NCBI GenBank assembly: GCA_963775235.1
Contig: CAVZHY010000003.1
Coordinates: 1 to 54,282 of the forward strand
Direction of reading: 5' to 3'
DNA length: 54,282 nt
DNA from: JBBDMC01 sp963775235
Lineage (GTDB): Bacteria > Pseudomonadota > Alphaproteobacteria > Rhizobiales > Kaistiaceae
This document shows positions 1-7,780 of this stretch, piece after piece. The translations under genes were made by a program, and so were the position numbers. Position 1 is the first letter of the stretch. Each line of letters starts with the position of its first letter. The notes under the pieces are model-generated. The model was given only the letters and a program-made list of their open reading frames with translations. It had not been told where the DNA came from and did no database searches.

Positions 1-2
1 AG

Positions 3-254
3 CCGGACAATGGCGACAAGGACGTGTTCGTCCATGCCAGCGCGCTCGAACGCGCCGGCGGTGCAGTCCCTGAAGGGGGCGGAGCACAGAAGGTGTCCTA
101 CAGTGCAGGAACCGATCCGAAGTGGGGCGGAGTACGCGGTCGAGCAAGCTCGAAGTCGTCTGACGGATACAACGGGGTTTTGACCTCGCCCTTTCTCCGC
201 CGCCGCTCTCGAAAGGAGCGGCGGTTGATGTGGCGAACGAACGGCACGCGTTGA
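3..254 (+). pseudogene. Cold-shock-domain protein, 5' cut by window edge, degraded 3' half
   Basis: Reading from base 3 gives PDNGDKDVFVHASALERAG, the classic RNA-binding half of a CspA-type cold-shock domain (FVHxSAL). The family binds single-stranded RNA and DNA as a cytoplasmic RNA chaperone. After ALERAG the reading departs from the family: pieces of the normal continuation (QSL, QKVSY, then AVEQ and SRL) turn up in different frames. The open frame then runs through non-family sequence to a stop at 254, well past the usual length of about 70 residues. I see a Csp gene whose second half has suffered small indels. The true start is outside the window. Either a decaying copy or local sequence error would fit. 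Confidence 0.7.
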
Positions 255-288
255 CCATCAGGCCCGATATGAAGGTCACGTCGGGGGA

Positions 289-529
289 TCACCGATCAAG
301 CTGGCCAACTATGACCGGGTACTTCCTTTGCCGGCCGGTGGCCAACGCGCCGGGCAGTTGAGGGCGTCGGTCGAGACCATCGCTCCTCTCCCGTCTCGAC
401 CTCCACGAACTCGGCGGCCAATTCGAAGCCTTCGGCCGCCGCGCAACGCGCAACCGCCTCGCGCTGGGATTCGATGCCAAGGCCGGAACGGCCCTACCTG
501 GCGGTGGAAACCCGATATAAGCGCGGCAT
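289..529 (-). pseudogene. Serine recombinase (resolvase) N-terminal remnant
   Basis: From an ATG at 529 the minus strand reads MPRLYRVSTAR, a TAG stop at 494-496, then GRSGLGIESQREAVAR and an AAAEGFELAAEFVEVETGE block. After that the frame changes to give SDGLDRRPQL and KYPVIVGQLDR before a stop at 289. This is the catalytic N-terminal domain of a serine recombinase, with the RVSTxxQ and GLGIExQR motifs. Recombinases normally have Gln where the stop is, so one CAG to TAG change explains it. The rest of the resolvase domain and the DNA-binding region are absent. It is probably the remains of a mobile element, and it lies beside two other broken genes. Confidence 0.75.
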
Positions 530-625
530 GTTGAAGCGTCATGCCACCGGTGAGTCTTGTACGTGGCTGGCGTCGTTGGCAATTTTTGGTCTGGACGGCT
601 CCAGGGTGGACGATCCGGCGTTAGG

Positions 626-1008
626 TCACCCCGCGTCTTGCGGCACGTTTCCACGCTCCATCATCTGACCGAGGGCGGCCACCACGTTTTCAACTGATGT
701 TGGCTTGAGCCAAACCGGCACGTCGGGCGCGATGCGCAAGATCTCCGCCGGGACGCCCGCCCCGTGTGAATGATCACCGGAATGCCCTGGTTGATGAGCG
801 CGATCGCCACTGGAGCAATGTCGCGATCGGCCAGATTCGGCGTCGGAATCGCTCCCTCGACACTCTCGCTCCGCAGTGCGCGCAGTGCAGCGCCGACGCT
901 CGAAAACGGACCGATGACTTTGCCACCGGCCCGCTCCACCTCATCAGCCAGATCGAAGGCGATCAGCATCTCGTCTTCGACTATGGGCACCTGCGCGCCG
1001 CCAAACAT
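626..1008 (-). pseudogene. Single-domain response regulator, frameshifted
   Basis: The reading starts at MFGGAQVPIVEDEMLIAFDLADEV with the acidic pair (EDE) of a CheY-like receiver domain, and continues through VIGPFSSVGAAL to NQGIPVIIHTG. The frame then shifts near base 752, and the next frame supplies the expected end (AGVPAEILRIAPDV, then VWLKPTSVENVVAAL) with the conserved Lys of the KP motif. The stop is at 626. At the phosphorylation site the expected D of a (L/V)D(V/A)NL motif reads PTPNL, so the acceptor Asp is also lost in this frame. Such stand-alone receivers are common in alphaproteobacteria as phosphorelay intermediates. This copy looks inactive. It is divergent from the Crp/Fnr gene. 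Confidence 0.8.
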
Positions 1009-1257
1009 CGGGACAGTAAATCCAGTTGGCGTACGGCTCGACTGGCCCAAAGGCCTGCAGGTCAGCTAAGAGGACGCGATGAACCTCCGCAAATTTCGTT
1101 CATTCTACACATTGTGCGAATGCGTACAAACGACCAACGGCCTTGCGTCTGCTTTGGTTCCACGCGAGAACCTATTTTATCGGCTGCATGGGTTCCCCGG
1201 GCGCGGCCGGCTGAGAGACATTCGCACTGCTCTTGCCCAGAATCAGGCAAGACGCAC

Positions 1258-1938
1258 ATGTCTCCGAGACCACCGACCGATAATCGCCTGCTCGCATCAT
1301 TGAACGCTGCTGATCGTGCCCGACTGGAGCCTCATCTCGAGTTCGTCGCGCTGCACGTCCGGGAGGTCCTGGAGCACCCGAACCGTCCCATCACTTACGT
1401 TCACTTTCCGCTCTCGGGGGTCGCCTCTGTCATCGCCAACGCCCCCGAGTACCGCTTGGAAGTCGGCATCATCGGGCGCGAGGGCATGACCGGTATCTCA
1501 ATCATCCTCGGCGCGGAGGACTCTCCTCACGAATGCTTCATCCAGATTGCCGGTGAGAGCCTTCGTATCGACGTGGCGGAGCTGAAGCAGGCGCTCGCCG
1601 AGCGACCGTCGTTGCAAGCCCGTTGCCTGCTCTACGTTCGCGCTTTCCTGCTGCAGACCGCCGAAACGGCATTGGCCAATGGTCGCTGCACCATAGAAGA
1701 GCGCTTGGCGCGCTGGTTGCTGATGTCGCATGACCGGCTCGACGGAGACGATGTTCCGATCACCCACGAGTTCCTGTCGCTGATGCTGGGCGTGCGTCGC
1801 CCCGGCGTCACCGTCGCGCTTCAGAACCTGGAGGGGTCGAAGGTCATTCGCAATACGCGAGGCCTGGTCACCATCATCGACCGGGAAGAAATGGAGCAGA
1901 TCGCCGGCGGCGCCTATAGCACCCCGCCGAACCGCTGA
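1258..1938 (+). CDS. Crp/Fnr family transcriptional regulator
   Basis: The protein has 226 residues: an N-terminal cyclic-nucleotide-binding-like beta roll (PLSGVASVIANAPEYRLEVGIIGREGMTG), a long dimerisation helix, and a C-terminal winged helix-turn-helix (HEFLSLMLGVRRPGVTVALQNL). The N-terminus has no cysteine cluster, so it is not an oxygen-sensing FNR of the usual kind. It resembles the uncharacterised rhizobial Crp/Fnr regulators with a GREGMTG motif. The frame is open far upstream, to 766, but the family homology begins at the ATG at 1258, so I chose that start. It stands alone on the plus strand, divergent from the broken response regulator. Its target sites are unknown. Confidence 0.92.
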   Translation: MSPRPPTDNRLLASLNAADRARLEPHLEFVALHVREVLEHPNRPITYVHFPLSGVASVIANAPEYRLEVGIIGREGMTGISIILGAEDSPHECFIQIAGESLRIDVAELKQALAERPSLQARCLLYVRAFLLQTAETALANGRCTIEERLARWLLMSHDRLDGDDVPITHEFLSLMLGVRRPGVTVALQNLEGSKVIRNTRGLVTIIDREEMEQIAGGAYSTPPNR

Positions 1939-2145
1939 TTGCGGACCCGCAAGGGACCACGCTTAATCTGCTCGACCGGAAGCCGGCTAGCATTGTTCAT
2001 TTGGTGCCTCCTTTCTGCATCCATCCGGGTTTTAGCGCGAGCTTCTGTCGTCTACCGTACAGTCCACGGTTCTCGGTTGTGGCAAGCGGGCTGACGGTTT
2101 TATGGTCGCGCCTGGCGGGGGACACGATCGCGTCAAGGTCGACCC

Positions 2146-2448
2146 ATGACAGCAAAGAGCGAAATTGCCGAATTGATCACCCCGGCGGCGGCCACCGGAT
2201 TCCGTGTCGGCAGCACCGCGCCGGAGCGTTGGCGGATAACGGCGCGCCTGAGCGACGAGCCCACGCTGAATGAACCGGGCAGCAGTACCTTCCACACCGC
2301 CGAAGCGATCTGCTTTCTCAGGAGGGTGGCCGCGGCAAAGTCTTATCGGCTGCTGACGGTCCAGAGTAAGTTCCGTTCAATTCCTGCGGACAATAGGCCA
2401 GCCATGCTTCGAGCGCCCAAGACAATCTCGTTCGGAAGCAAAATGTGA
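2146..2448 (+). CDS. Hypothetical protein, uncertain
   Basis: This open frame encodes 100 residues beginning MTAKSEIAELITPAAATGFRV. The first two thirds look like a plausible soluble protein, with an even mix of charged and hydrophobic residues. The last third, after LLTVQSKF, looks like read-through. I recognise no domain. It precedes the broken SRAP gene, and its stop lies 65 bases upstream of that gene's start. It could be a real small gene with a damaged 3' end or a chance frame. Confidence 0.3.
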   Translation: MTAKSEIAELITPAAATGFRVGSTAPERWRITARLSDEPTLNEPGSSTFHTAEAICFLRRVAAAKSYRLLTVQSKFRSIPADNRPAMLRAPKTISFGSKM

Positions 2449-2513
2449 TAAGTGCAGCTGGATTGGCGGCCCGCCTGGAAGCGAAAGGCCGGCTCCAGTC
2501 TCAGGTCGTCCAA

Positions 2514-3119
2514 ATGTGCGGCCGCATCGTCCAGACTTCCGGTCCGTTGAAGCTTGCCATCGTCGATGGATTGGATGTCCGCGATGACCATCGGACCAAT
2601 GTCCCGCGCCGCTACAACGGGGCACCCGATCAGGAGCTCCTGGTCATTCGGGACAACCACAAGACGGGCGAGCGGTCGCTCGATCTGCTCAAATGGGGCC
2701 TCATCCCGAACTGGTCACAGGCTGCCGGCGGCGGACGCAGGCCGATCATCGCAAGGGCTGAGTAACTTTTGACCAGACCGATGTTCCTCGAGCCTACCGC
2801 GAACGTCGATGCATCGTTCCCGTGGACGGTTTTTCGAGTGGCAGGCGACCAACGGCGACAAACAGCCCCACGCGATCGCCATGAAGAACGGCGCTCCTTT
2901 CGGGCTAGCCGGTCTGTGGGAGAACTGGAAGGACCCCGAAACGCGCGAGTGGGTGCGAACCTTCACCATCGTCACTGTGCGCAGCAACGACCTTATCGCC
3001 CGCATCCACGACCGGATACCGGCAATCCTGCGACCGCAGGGCTGTGATCGCTGGCTCGGGACCGACCCCGATCCGTACGATCTTCTGGTCACGTTCCCGT
3101 CGGAGCCGATGCGCATGTG
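2514..3119 (+). pseudogene. SRAP / YedK-like abasic-site-binding protein, broken
   Basis: The reading starts MCGRIVQTSGPLK, with the catalytic Cys directly after Met that is diagnostic of SOS-response-associated peptidase (SRAP) proteins. These form a thiazolidine crosslink with abasic sites in single-stranded DNA. Family sequence continues to WGLIPNW and IIARAE, where a stop follows. The next family block (RAYRERRCIVPVDG) is in another frame. The rest (FFEWQATNGDKQPHAIAMK through FPSEPMRMWQIW) is in a third, the last switch lying in a run of five T near 2831 where the family codons need six. The usual C-terminal tail is replaced by unrelated sequence leading into the IS5 transposase. At least two indels plus loss of the end make it non-functional as read. 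Confidence 0.85.
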
Positions 3120-3218
3120 GCAGATCTGGCCGACTTTACCACCGCCCTCAACACCGGCCGCACGTCGCCGCAAACGACGGCAAAGTCACCGCGCGCCTTC
3201 TCGTGGTGTTCATGGGGC

Positions 3219-3898
3219 AAACCGCGGGTCGATGATCGGCGGGTGATCAGCGGCATCGTGCACGTTCTGAAGTCTGGCGGTCGCTGGGTCGATGCGCCAT
3301 CGATCTACGGGCCTCGCAAGACCCTGTACAATCGGTTTGTCCGATGGGCCACCAAGGGCGTTTGGGTCGACATCTTCCATGCCTTGGCCTCGGCCGGCGG
3401 ACCTCCGGCACAGGTGCTGATCGACACCTCGGCAGTGAAGGCGCACCGCTGCGATGCCGGCGGAAAAGGGGGGAGCGCAATCAAGCGATCGGGCGGTCAC
3501 GCGGTGGACGTACCACCAAAATCCACACTCTGACCGATGGCTTGTGCCGCCCCATCGCTTTCCTTCTAACCGGCGGCCAAGTCGCTGACTGCACGGCCGC
3601 TGACCTGCTGCTGGAACGGATGCCAAAGAGCCCGATCCTGCTCGGCGACAAGGGCTATGACACCAACGCGATCCGTCACAAGGTCGAGGGGAAAGGGACG
3701 ATGCCCAACATTCCCCCGAAGACCAATCGACGCTGGAAGAACTGCTTCTCGCCGTTCCTTTATCGGGATCGCAATGCCATCGAGCGCATGTTCGGCAGGC
3801 TCAAGGACTTCCGTCGGATCGCCACCCGCTATGACCGGTCGGCGACCAACTTCCTGGCCACCGTCTGTCTCGCCGCCACCATCAGCTACTGGTTATGA
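3219..3898 (+). mobile_element. IS5-family (IS427-type) transposase, N-terminally truncated
   Basis: Two overlapping frames make one transposase. The first supplies KPRVDDRRVISGIVHVLKSG, YNRFVRWATKGVW and IDTSAVKAHR, with the first catalytic Asp in IDTSA. The second supplies AIGRSRGGRTTKIHTLTD, LLGDKGYDTNAI (second Asp) and YRDRNAIERMFGRLKDFRRIATRYD, with the catalytic Glu in IERMFGRLKD. The frames join at an A4G6 run (3464-3473), where a -1 shift is needed; IS427-group elements are known to use such a programmed shift. The usual N-terminus of about 40 residues is missing, replaced by the SRAP junction, so the left end appears lost. Terminal inverted repeats were not identified. Confidence 0.85.
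3464..3473 (+). other. Putative programmed -1 frameshift site (A4G6) in IS5 transposase
   Basis: The run AAAAGGGGGG sits where family homology passes from the first to the second transposase frame, and the required shift is exactly -1. Family sequence is good on both sides (VKAHR before, QAIGRSRGGRTT after). A slippery site therefore explains the join better than damage. Confidence 0.6.
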
Positions 3899-3959
3899 GC
3901 TCGACGTGTAAAGGCGCGGCTAGCTTCAACTGCGCTCTTATTTGCGCTAAGCTACATCC

Positions 3960-4313
3960 ATGTCTAGGCGCGAAGTTGACAAGTACTTGGCAGCTTTGGA
4001 GGAGCCTAAACGCGGCACGCTAGGAGCGCTCCGGCGGACAATTCTCGACATCGTTCCCGAGGCAGAAGAATGCATCTCCTACGGAGTGCCGGCCTTCAGG
4101 CTGGGGGGCAAGGTCATTGCGGGCTTTGCGGCTTTCAAGAACCACCTCAGTTACCTGCCTCACAGCGGTTCAGTGATTTCTGAGCTTGGAGCAGCAATCT
4201 CACAATACAAGACCTCATCAGGGGCGCTACAGTTCCCAATCGACAGGCCGTTGCCGAAGGCGCTCGTCGAGAAGCTCATTGCCGTGAGAAAGCGGCAAGC
4301 ATTCGGCCGTTAG
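3960..4313 (+). CDS. DUF1801 domain protein (YdhG/CyaY-like fold)
   Basis: The protein has 117 residues. DUF1801 features are present: the N-terminal VDKYLAALEEPKRGTLGALRRTI segment, the PEAEECISYGVPAFRLGGKVIAGFAAFKNHLSYLP core, and the C-terminal LPKALVEKLIAVRK helix. The family is small and cytoplasmic; some members are annotated as putative iron chaperones, but no enzyme activity is established. The ATG at 3960 begins family homology directly. It sits between the IS5 transposase and a second degraded copy of the same transposase tail, so it may have been carried or trapped by IS events. The reading frame is intact. Confidence 0.85.
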   Translation: MSRREVDKYLAALEEPKRGTLGALRRTILDIVPEAEECISYGVPAFRLGGKVIAGFAAFKNHLSYLPHSGSVISELGAAISQYKTSSGALQFPIDRPLPKALVEKLIAVRKRQAFGR

Positions 4314-4320
4314 GCCAGTA

Positions 4321-4405
4321 TCGAGGACATCGCTACCACCACGGCCAGTCGGCGACCAACCGCCTCGCGGCCACCGTCCGCTGTTGGTTATGACTCCGGA
4401 TCCTA
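4321..4405 (+). mobile_element. Second, degraded copy of the IS5 transposase 3' end
   Basis: The DNA aligns by eye with the last 80 bases of the IS5 transposase at 3815-3899: ATCGCYACC, GGTCGGCGACCAAC, GGCCACCGTC and TGGTTATGA all recur in order, with substitutions and a short deletion. It no longer encodes the protein. With the copy at 3898 it brackets the DUF1801 gene in direct orientation. Confidence 0.7.
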
Positions 4406-4486
4406 ACCGGAGTAGGTCGGGGCAAGTCTTCGCGGATCTGCAGACCAGGCTTTGGCCGCGGCCAGCGGCAAGATGCTGGTGAGCTA

Positions 4487-4697
4487 GCTGTGCGATCTCT
4501 GCCCAGAAGGCGGACACTGCCTTCAGCCTTGACGGATTTGCTTTGTCCACAAACTCGCTCTCTATGATCAGCGAGGTAGAGTCGGAATGATCAGCGAGGT
4601 AGAGTCGGAGCAGTTGGGGGGTCCGGGCGGCACTTCGTGTGCCGACTGCAACGTGGCGTGCCGCGTGCGGCGGGTTTTGGGTTTAGCGATGGTGCTC
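4487..4697 (+). pseudogene. Fragment of a GlcG/HbpS-like gene with internal deletion
   Basis: This stretch is closely similar to two separated parts of the intact GlcG-like gene at 16832-17593. First comes the part around TGCGATCTCTGC and TTCAGCCTTGACGGATTTG (17095-17160 in the intact gene), then, after a jump of about 170 bases, the part from GATCAGCGAG through GGCACTTCGTGTGCCGAC to GCGTGCGGCGGG (17341-17446). The short frame from 4587 (GTSCADCNVACRVRRVLGLAM) matches the intact protein's DTSCADHNVAWRVRRALALAM. It is a dead, partly deleted relative. Confidence 0.75.
4564..4609 (+). repeat. Perfect 23-bp tandem duplication
   Basis: A 23-base unit beginning ATGATCAGCGAGG and ending AGAGTCGGA occurs twice head to tail (4564-4586 and 4587-4609). 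The intact relative at 17341 has the unit only once, so the duplication arose in this fragment, probably by replication slippage. Confidence 0.9.
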
Positions 4698-4792
4698 GCC
4701 GCCGCGATCTGGCAGACGATCCGGGGCCTCAGTTGCCATCCCTGTGCGAAGCCGCTGTTTCAGCGCAGCCATTCGGGCGGTGTGATCCGCTG

Positions 4793-5749
4793 TCACCCGC
4801 GTCGGCGTGCCGGCTTTTGCCTTGGCGGTAAACGCACGCGGATGGGTTCGGTTTCCACAACGTCGGCGGTCAGCATCGCTTCAGTTATGTCGACCCATTC
4901 GGTCGCTGCCAGCGACAGGGGCGCGCCGAGCGGCGCAATGAAACCGTAGTCGTTCGCCATGGTGGGCTGGAAGGGCCTCAGCTCGATGGCCATGCCTTTC
5001 AAGAGGCTTGCGATCAGGGCCGGAACGATCGCGACGCCCAGCCCCTCGGCGACCAACGCGCAGCTTGCCTCGACCGAGTGGGTTTCGATGCGGCAGCGCA
5101 ACGTCGGCATCAGCCCGCGCAGCCGCTCATTGAGCTCGCGCCGGTAGACGCGCTGGCGCCCGAGCAGGATGAGATCGCTATGGAGCAGGTCGGAGAGGTC
5201 GACGGTTTCTTTCGAGGTGAGCGGATGACCGCGCGGCATGGCGCAGACCATACGGCTTCTCACCAGCGGGATGACGTGAACGCTTTGCTCCTCGGTGGGC
5301 AGGCGGACGAAACCGAGGTCGGCGGTGCGGTCGACGACCAGCTGCTCGATGACGTCGTAGGGACCCGACAGGATCTCGATGGCACCGCGCGGGCGCTCGG
5401 CGAGGAACGCGGTGATGATCCTAGGCAGCAAGGTAGTAGTCATCGAATGGGGGAAGGCGACCTTGATGAACAGGTCGGCAGCGGCGCCGGTCCTCAGGTC
5501 ATCGGCCTTGCGGCGCATGAGGGCGATCCGATCGATCGTGTCGCCCACCTCCGGGATCAGCGCGTGCGCTTCCGGGGTCGGCACCAGGCGGCCGCGGTCG
5601 CGGTAGAACAGCGGAAAGCCGAGCTCGGCTTCCAGCGCGGTCAGCTGGCGGCTGATCGCCGACTGCGACATCTGCAGGGCCGAGCCGGCGGCAATAGTCG
5701 ACCCGGTGGTCATCACCGCCCTGAAAACTTCCAGATGCTTAAGGTTCAT
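4793..5749 (-). CDS. LysR-type transcriptional regulator
   Basis: The protein has 318 residues. Residues 1-60 (MNLKHLEVFRAVMTTGSTIAAGSALQ, then QSAISRQLTALEAELGFPLF) are the LysR winged helix-turn-helix; about 90-295 form the periplasmic-binding-protein-like effector domain (LSGPYDVIEQLVVDRTADLGFV, then EGLGVAIVPAL). It is transcribed divergently from the dipeptide-type ABC transporter and is its likely regulator, as is usual for this arrangement. A palindrome with T-N11-A spacing (5778-5792) lies 29 bases before its start. The effector cannot be told from sequence; the neighbouring CocE hydrolase suggests a peptide- or ester-like compound. The length is normal and the frame clean. Confidence 0.94.
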   Translation of the reverse strand: MNLKHLEVFRAVMTTGSTIAAGSALQMSQSAISRQLTALEAELGFPLFYRDRGRLVPTPEAHALIPEVGDTIDRIALMRRKADDLRTGAAADLFIKVAFPHSMTTTLLPRIITAFLAERPRGAIEILSGPYDVIEQLVVDRTADLGFVRLPTEEQSVHVIPLVRSRMVCAMPRGHPLTSKETVDLSDLLHSDLILLGRQRVYRRELNERLRGLMPTLRCRIETHSVEASCALVAEGLGVAIVPALIASLLKGMAIELRPFQPTMANDYGFIAPLGAPLSLAATEWVDITEAMLTADVVETEPIRVRLPPRQKPARRRG

Positions 5750-5777
5750 CGCGATTCGCCGGCAACCCGCTTTTCAC

Positions 5778-5792
5778 ATCGCCTAATGCGAT
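5778..5792. promoter_or_regulatory. Putative LysR operator (T-N11-A palindrome)
   Basis: ATCGCCTAATGCGAT is a perfect 5-bp inverted repeat with a 5-base spacer and contains T-N11-A, the LysR-box spacing. It lies between the divergent LysR and transporter genes. A CATAAT element at 5798-5803 could be the -10 box of the transporter operon, but no good -35 box is obvious. Confidence 0.5.
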
Positions 5793-5899
5793 CTTGTCAT
5801 AATCTTGCGGTCCAGTCCCGGAAGTGACTACGCTTGCCGATCGGGGATCGGGATGAGCGCAAGCAGGGCTCCGGGTGGACACGGCGGGATGAGACGGCG

Positions 5900-6871
5900 A
5901 TGACCGTCTTCATCATCCGCCGGCTGGCGCAGAGCGTCCTGGTACTGTTCGCCACCTCGTTCCTGGTCTTTGTCGGCGTCTACGCCATCGGCAACCCCAT
6001 CGACATCCTGGTTTCGCCGGATTCAAGCCAGGCCGACATCCAGCAGGCGATCCACAACCTGGGCCTCGACCGCTCGCTGCCGGAGCAGTACCTGACGTTC
6101 CTGTGGAACGCGCTGCACGGCGATCTTGGACGGTCGTTCGTGTTCAACCAGCCGTCGATCGAACTGATCTTCAACCGGCTGCCGGCGACGCTTGAACTGG
6201 CGTTCGTGGCGCTGGCCATGTCGCTGCTGATCGGCATCCCGCTCGGGCTGTGGGCGGGGCTGAAGCCCAACACGGTGCTCGACGAGACGGTGATGACCGG
6301 CTCGATCCTCGGCTTCAGCCTGCCCAACTTCTGGCAGGGGATGATGCTGATCATGATCTTCTCGGTGTGGCTCGGCTGGCTGCCGTCCACCGGCCGTGGC
6401 GAGACGGTCACCGTGCTTGGCATCACCACCAGCCTGCTGACGGTCTCCGGCCTCAGCCACCTGATCCTGCCGGCGCTCAACCTGTCGCTGTTCAAGATAT
6501 CGCTGGTGCTGAGGCTGACGCGCACCGGCGTGCGCGAGACCATGCCGCTCGATTTCGTCAAGTTCGCGCGTGCCAAGGGGCTGAGCGAGCGGCGCATCCT
6601 GTTCGTGCACGTGCTGAAGACGATCCTCATCCCGATCGTCACCGTCATCGGCGTCGAGCTCGGCAACATCATCGCCTTCGCGGTGGTGACCGAGACGATC
6701 TTCGCCTGGCCGGGGATCGGCAAGCTGCTGATCGATTCGATCATGCGGCTCGACCGCCCGGTGATCGTGGCCTACCTGCTGGTAGTAGTGTCGATGTTCA
6801 TCGTCATCAACTTCATCGTCGACATCCTCTACTCGGTCCTCGACCCGCGCATCAGGCTGGCGTCGGCATGA
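5900..6871 (+). CDS. dppB: ABC transporter permease, DppB/OppB family
   Basis: The protein has 323 residues and about six membrane segments, starting with MTVFIIRRLAQSVLVLFATSFLVF, the typical DppB first helix. The cytoplasmic EAA loop (FVKFARAKGLSERRILFVHVLKT) contacts the ATPase, and the C-terminus ends YSVLDPRIRL as in the family. It forms the inner-membrane channel for dipeptides, oligopeptides or nickel-like solutes together with the next gene. I chose the ATG at 5900 because it starts the first membrane helix directly; the frame is open to 5834 but upstream residues are hydrophilic and unlike the family. It is the first gene of a tightly packed operon and overlaps the next gene by four bases (ATGA). 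Confidence 0.95.
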   Translation: MTVFIIRRLAQSVLVLFATSFLVFVGVYAIGNPIDILVSPDSSQADIQQAIHNLGLDRSLPEQYLTFLWNALHGDLGRSFVFNQPSIELIFNRLPATLELAFVALAMSLLIGIPLGLWAGLKPNTVLDETVMTGSILGFSLPNFWQGMMLIMIFSVWLGWLPSTGRGETVTVLGITTSLLTVSGLSHLILPALNLSLFKISLVLRLTRTGVRETMPLDFVKFARAKGLSERRILFVHVLKTILIPIVTVIGVELGNIIAFAVVTETIFAWPGIGKLLIDSIMRLDRPVIVAYLLVVVSMFIVINFIVDILYSVLDPRIRLASA

Positions 6872-7773
6872 GCGCGACCTTCGCCATCCGGCTGCCATCG
6901 CACGACACGCTGGTCGGCCGGTCGGTCCGCGGCGTCATGGCGAGCCCGAAGGCGCTGGTGGCGGGAGTGATCTGCATCATCCTGCTGGTGACGGCGCTGA
7001 TCGGGCCGTGGCTGGCGCCGCAGAACCCGTACGATCTCATGCAGATCAACATTCTCGATTCCAAGCTGCCGCCGGGCTCGACCGGCTTCGACGGCCACTT
7101 CTACCTGCTTGGCACCGATGGGCAGGGCCGCGACATGCTGTCGGCGATGATCTATGGCCTCCGGACCAGCCTCGCCGTCGGCGTCGCCAGCGGTGTTTTC
7201 GCGCTGATCGTCGGCACTGCGCTCGGGCTCTCGGCCGCCTATTTCGGCGGCCGCGTCGAGTCGCTGATCATGCGCGCCGTCGACCTGATGCTCGGTTTGC
7301 CGACGATCCTGGTGGCGCTCATGCTGCTCGCGGCTCTTGGCCAGGGGCTGTGGAAGGTGATTTTGGCGCTGATCCTGGTGCAGTGGGCGTTCTTCGCCCG
7401 CGCCGTGCGCTCGGCGGCACTGGTGGAAAAAGGCAAGGAATACGTCGAGGCGGCGATCGGCCTCGGTCTTGGCTCGCGCCGCATCCTGTTCGGCCAGATC
7501 CTGCCCAACTGCATGCCGCCGATCATCGTCGTCGGGACGCTGCAGGTCGCCAACGCCATCTCGGCGGAGGCGACGCTGTCGTTTCTCGGCATCGGCCTGC
7601 CGATCACCAAACCGTCGCTCGGGCTCTTGATCGCCAACGGCTATCAGGTGCTGCTGTCGGGACAGTACTGGATCAGCATCTATCCGGGCCTGCTGCTCCT
7701 GCTGCTGGTGTTCAGCATCAACATCGTCGGCGACCGGTTGCGCGAAGTCCTCAACCCGCGGCTGGCGGAGTGA
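6868..7773 (+). CDS. dppC: ABC transporter permease, DppC/OppC family
   Basis: The protein has 301 residues. It has the DppC layout: an N-terminal helix (ALVAGVICIILLVTALIGPWLAP), a periplasmic loop with HFYLLGTDGQGRDMLS (the LGTDxxGRD motif diagnostic of the family), five further helices, and the EAA loop (YVEAAIGLGLGSRRILFGQILPN). The ATG at 6868 overlaps the stop of the preceding permease, implying translational coupling. It forms the heterodimeric inner-membrane pore with the preceding gene product. The frame is intact and the length normal. Confidence 0.95.
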   Translation: MSATFAIRLPSHDTLVGRSVRGVMASPKALVAGVICIILLVTALIGPWLAPQNPYDLMQINILDSKLPPGSTGFDGHFYLLGTDGQGRDMLSAMIYGLRTSLAVGVASGVFALIVGTALGLSAAYFGGRVESLIMRAVDLMLGLPTILVALMLLAALGQGLWKVILALILVQWAFFARAVRSAALVEKGKEYVEAAIGLGLGSRRILFGQILPNCMPPIIVVGTLQVANAISAEATLSFLGIGLPITKPSLGLLIANGYQVLLSGQYWISIYPGLLLLLLVFSINIVGDRLREVLNPRLAE

Positions 7774-7780
7774 ACCGGCG

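Noticed and set aside
766..1257. N-terminal extension of the Crp/Fnr regulator
   Set aside because: The frame is open but overlaps the response-regulator remnant on the other strand and has no family similarity before residue M at 1258.
1258..1938. The Crp/Fnr gene as the regulator of the two FNR-type boxes
   Set aside because: It lacks the Cys cluster and its recognition helix does not clearly match FixK/FNR, so the link is not supported.
3464..3473. A4G6 run as a damaging frameshift
   Set aside because: The shift needed is exactly -1 at a slippery run, as used by IS427-type elements, so programmed frameshifting is the better reading.
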